64,000 bases of DNA from Propioniciclava sinopodophylli (GTDB lineage: Bacteria; Actinomycetota; Actinomycetes; Propionibacteriales; Propionibacteriaceae): assembly GCF_004324755.1 (NCBI RefSeq), contig NZ_SDMQ01000014.1, forward strand, positions 1 to 64,000. Direction: 5' to 3'. The notes beneath the pieces are model-generated. The model saw nothing but the letters and a program-made list of their open reading frames with translations. It did not search any database and was not told the origin of the DNA. Shown here in pieces: positions 63,496-64,000 of the stretch (positions are counted from its first letter, which is position 1; each line of letters begins with the position of its first letter). The translations under genes and the position numbers were made by a program.

Positions 63496-64000
63496 TCAGT
63501 TCCCCTCAACAAGGTCGGCGGGCGAGGACAGGGTGCCGCGCACGGCCGTGGCGGCGGCGACCGACGGCGAGACGAGGTGGGTGCGTCCACCCTTGCCCTG
63601 GCGCCCCTCGAAGTTGCGGTTCGAGGTGGACGCCGAGCGCTCGCCCGGCTTGAGCTGGTCGGGGTTCATGCCCAGGCACATGGAGCAGCCGGCCTCGCGC
63701 CACTCCGCACCTGCGGCCTTGAACACCTCGTCGAGGCCCTCCTCCATCGCCTGCAGGCGGACGCGCGCCGAGCCGGGCACCACCATCATGCGGACGCCGT
63801 CGGCGACCTTGCGGCCCGCCAGCACGGACGCCGCCAGGCGCAGGTCCTCGATGCGGCCGTTGGTGCAGGAACCGAGGAACACGGTGTCAACCGGGATGTC
63901 CTTCATCTTGGTGCCGGCCACCAGATCCATGTACTCCAGGGCACGCTCGGCAGCGGCGCGGTCGACCGGGTCGGAGAAGTCCTCCGGCGACGGGACGGCC
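63496..64000 (-). CDS. leuC: 3-isopropylmalate dehydratase large subunit, C-terminal part (cut by the window)
   Basis: The last 167 codons of the aconitase-type large subunit. The 4Fe-4S cluster cysteines are in [12 protein letters not shown] and [14 protein letters not shown], followed by [22 protein letters not shown]. The 5' part lies beyond the right edge. leuD follows with a 2-bp gap. Confidence 0.96.
   Translation of the reverse strand, partial: AVPSPEDFSDPVDRAAAERALEYMDLVAGTKMKDIPVDTVFLGSCTNGRIEDLRLAASVLAGRKVADGVRMMVVPGSARVRLQAMEEGLDEVFKAAGAEWREAGCSMCLGMNPDQLKPGERSASTSNRNFEGRQGKGGRTHLVSPSVAAATAVRGTLSSPADLVEGN

Overview
The window is chromosomal DNA from a very high-GC actinobacterium. 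Coding is dense, many starts are GTG, and several features are typical of the group: an HrdB-type SigA with a basic and acidic N-terminal extension, a class II NrdJ with NrdR, and the block ftsK - rimO - pgsA - cinA - clgR - DUF3046 - recA - recX - miaB - miaA - dapF - hflX - lexA - nrdR. A member of Propionibacteriaceae or a close relative is my best guess, with moderate confidence. I found no tRNA, rRNA, CRISPR array, prophage or intact insertion sequence.

Layout. 0.1-15 kb: a truncated LLM oxidoreductase, a macro-domain protein, a membrane protein, sigA, an S9 oligopeptidase, a second group 1/2 sigma factor, tesB, a PAC2 protein, a DUF2079 membrane protein and hrpA. 15-25.7 kb: a truncated second S9 peptidase, an FMN split-barrel protein, xfp phosphoketolase, a YbjN/TY-chap-like protein, an AEC permease, an acyltransferase, a small DedA-like protein, a polar amino acid ABC transporter and an inositol monophosphatase. 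25.7-31 kb: nrdJ-nrdR and a divergent SOS pair, a short ChiZ/DivS-position membrane protein and lexA. 31-40.6 kb: a DinG-type helicase, a DUF952 protein, hflX, dapF, a YeiH-type exporter, miaA, an MT0933-type antitoxin-like protein, miaB and a membrane protein. 40.6-46.7 kb: one giant secreted amylopullulanase. 46.7-56.8 kb: recX-recA, DUF3046, clgR, cinA/pncC, pgsA and rimO, then three accessory genes (aldo/keto reductase, DUF3224, SDR) and ftsK. 56.8-64 kb: a YhfC-type membrane protease, thiL, ddl, a GT39-like protein, a decayed cyclase-like gene, and leuD-leuC cut by the right edge.

How it works together. The SOS circuit is visible in sequence: LexA boxes stand before lexA, before the ChiZ-position gene and before recA. 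recA also has a second promoter that fits the RecA-NDp (PafBC-type) pattern. Most operons are tightly packed with ATGA, GTGA or TGATG overlaps. Many genes have a TANNNT -10 box only 6-8 bp before the start codon and no Shine-Dalgarno, so they are probably transcribed leaderless.

The least ordinary feature is a family of 22-bp tandem repeats (an 11-bp core close to GGGCTCTCGGC plus an 11-bp variable half). Five intergenic arrays of 4-9 units carry it, in both orientations. Several arrays run up to a stop codon, two sit just upstream of the recA and lexA promoters, and two flank one small gene as inverted repeats. The 7-mer GGACGCC/GGCGTCC is also strongly over-represented across the window, in several reading frames.
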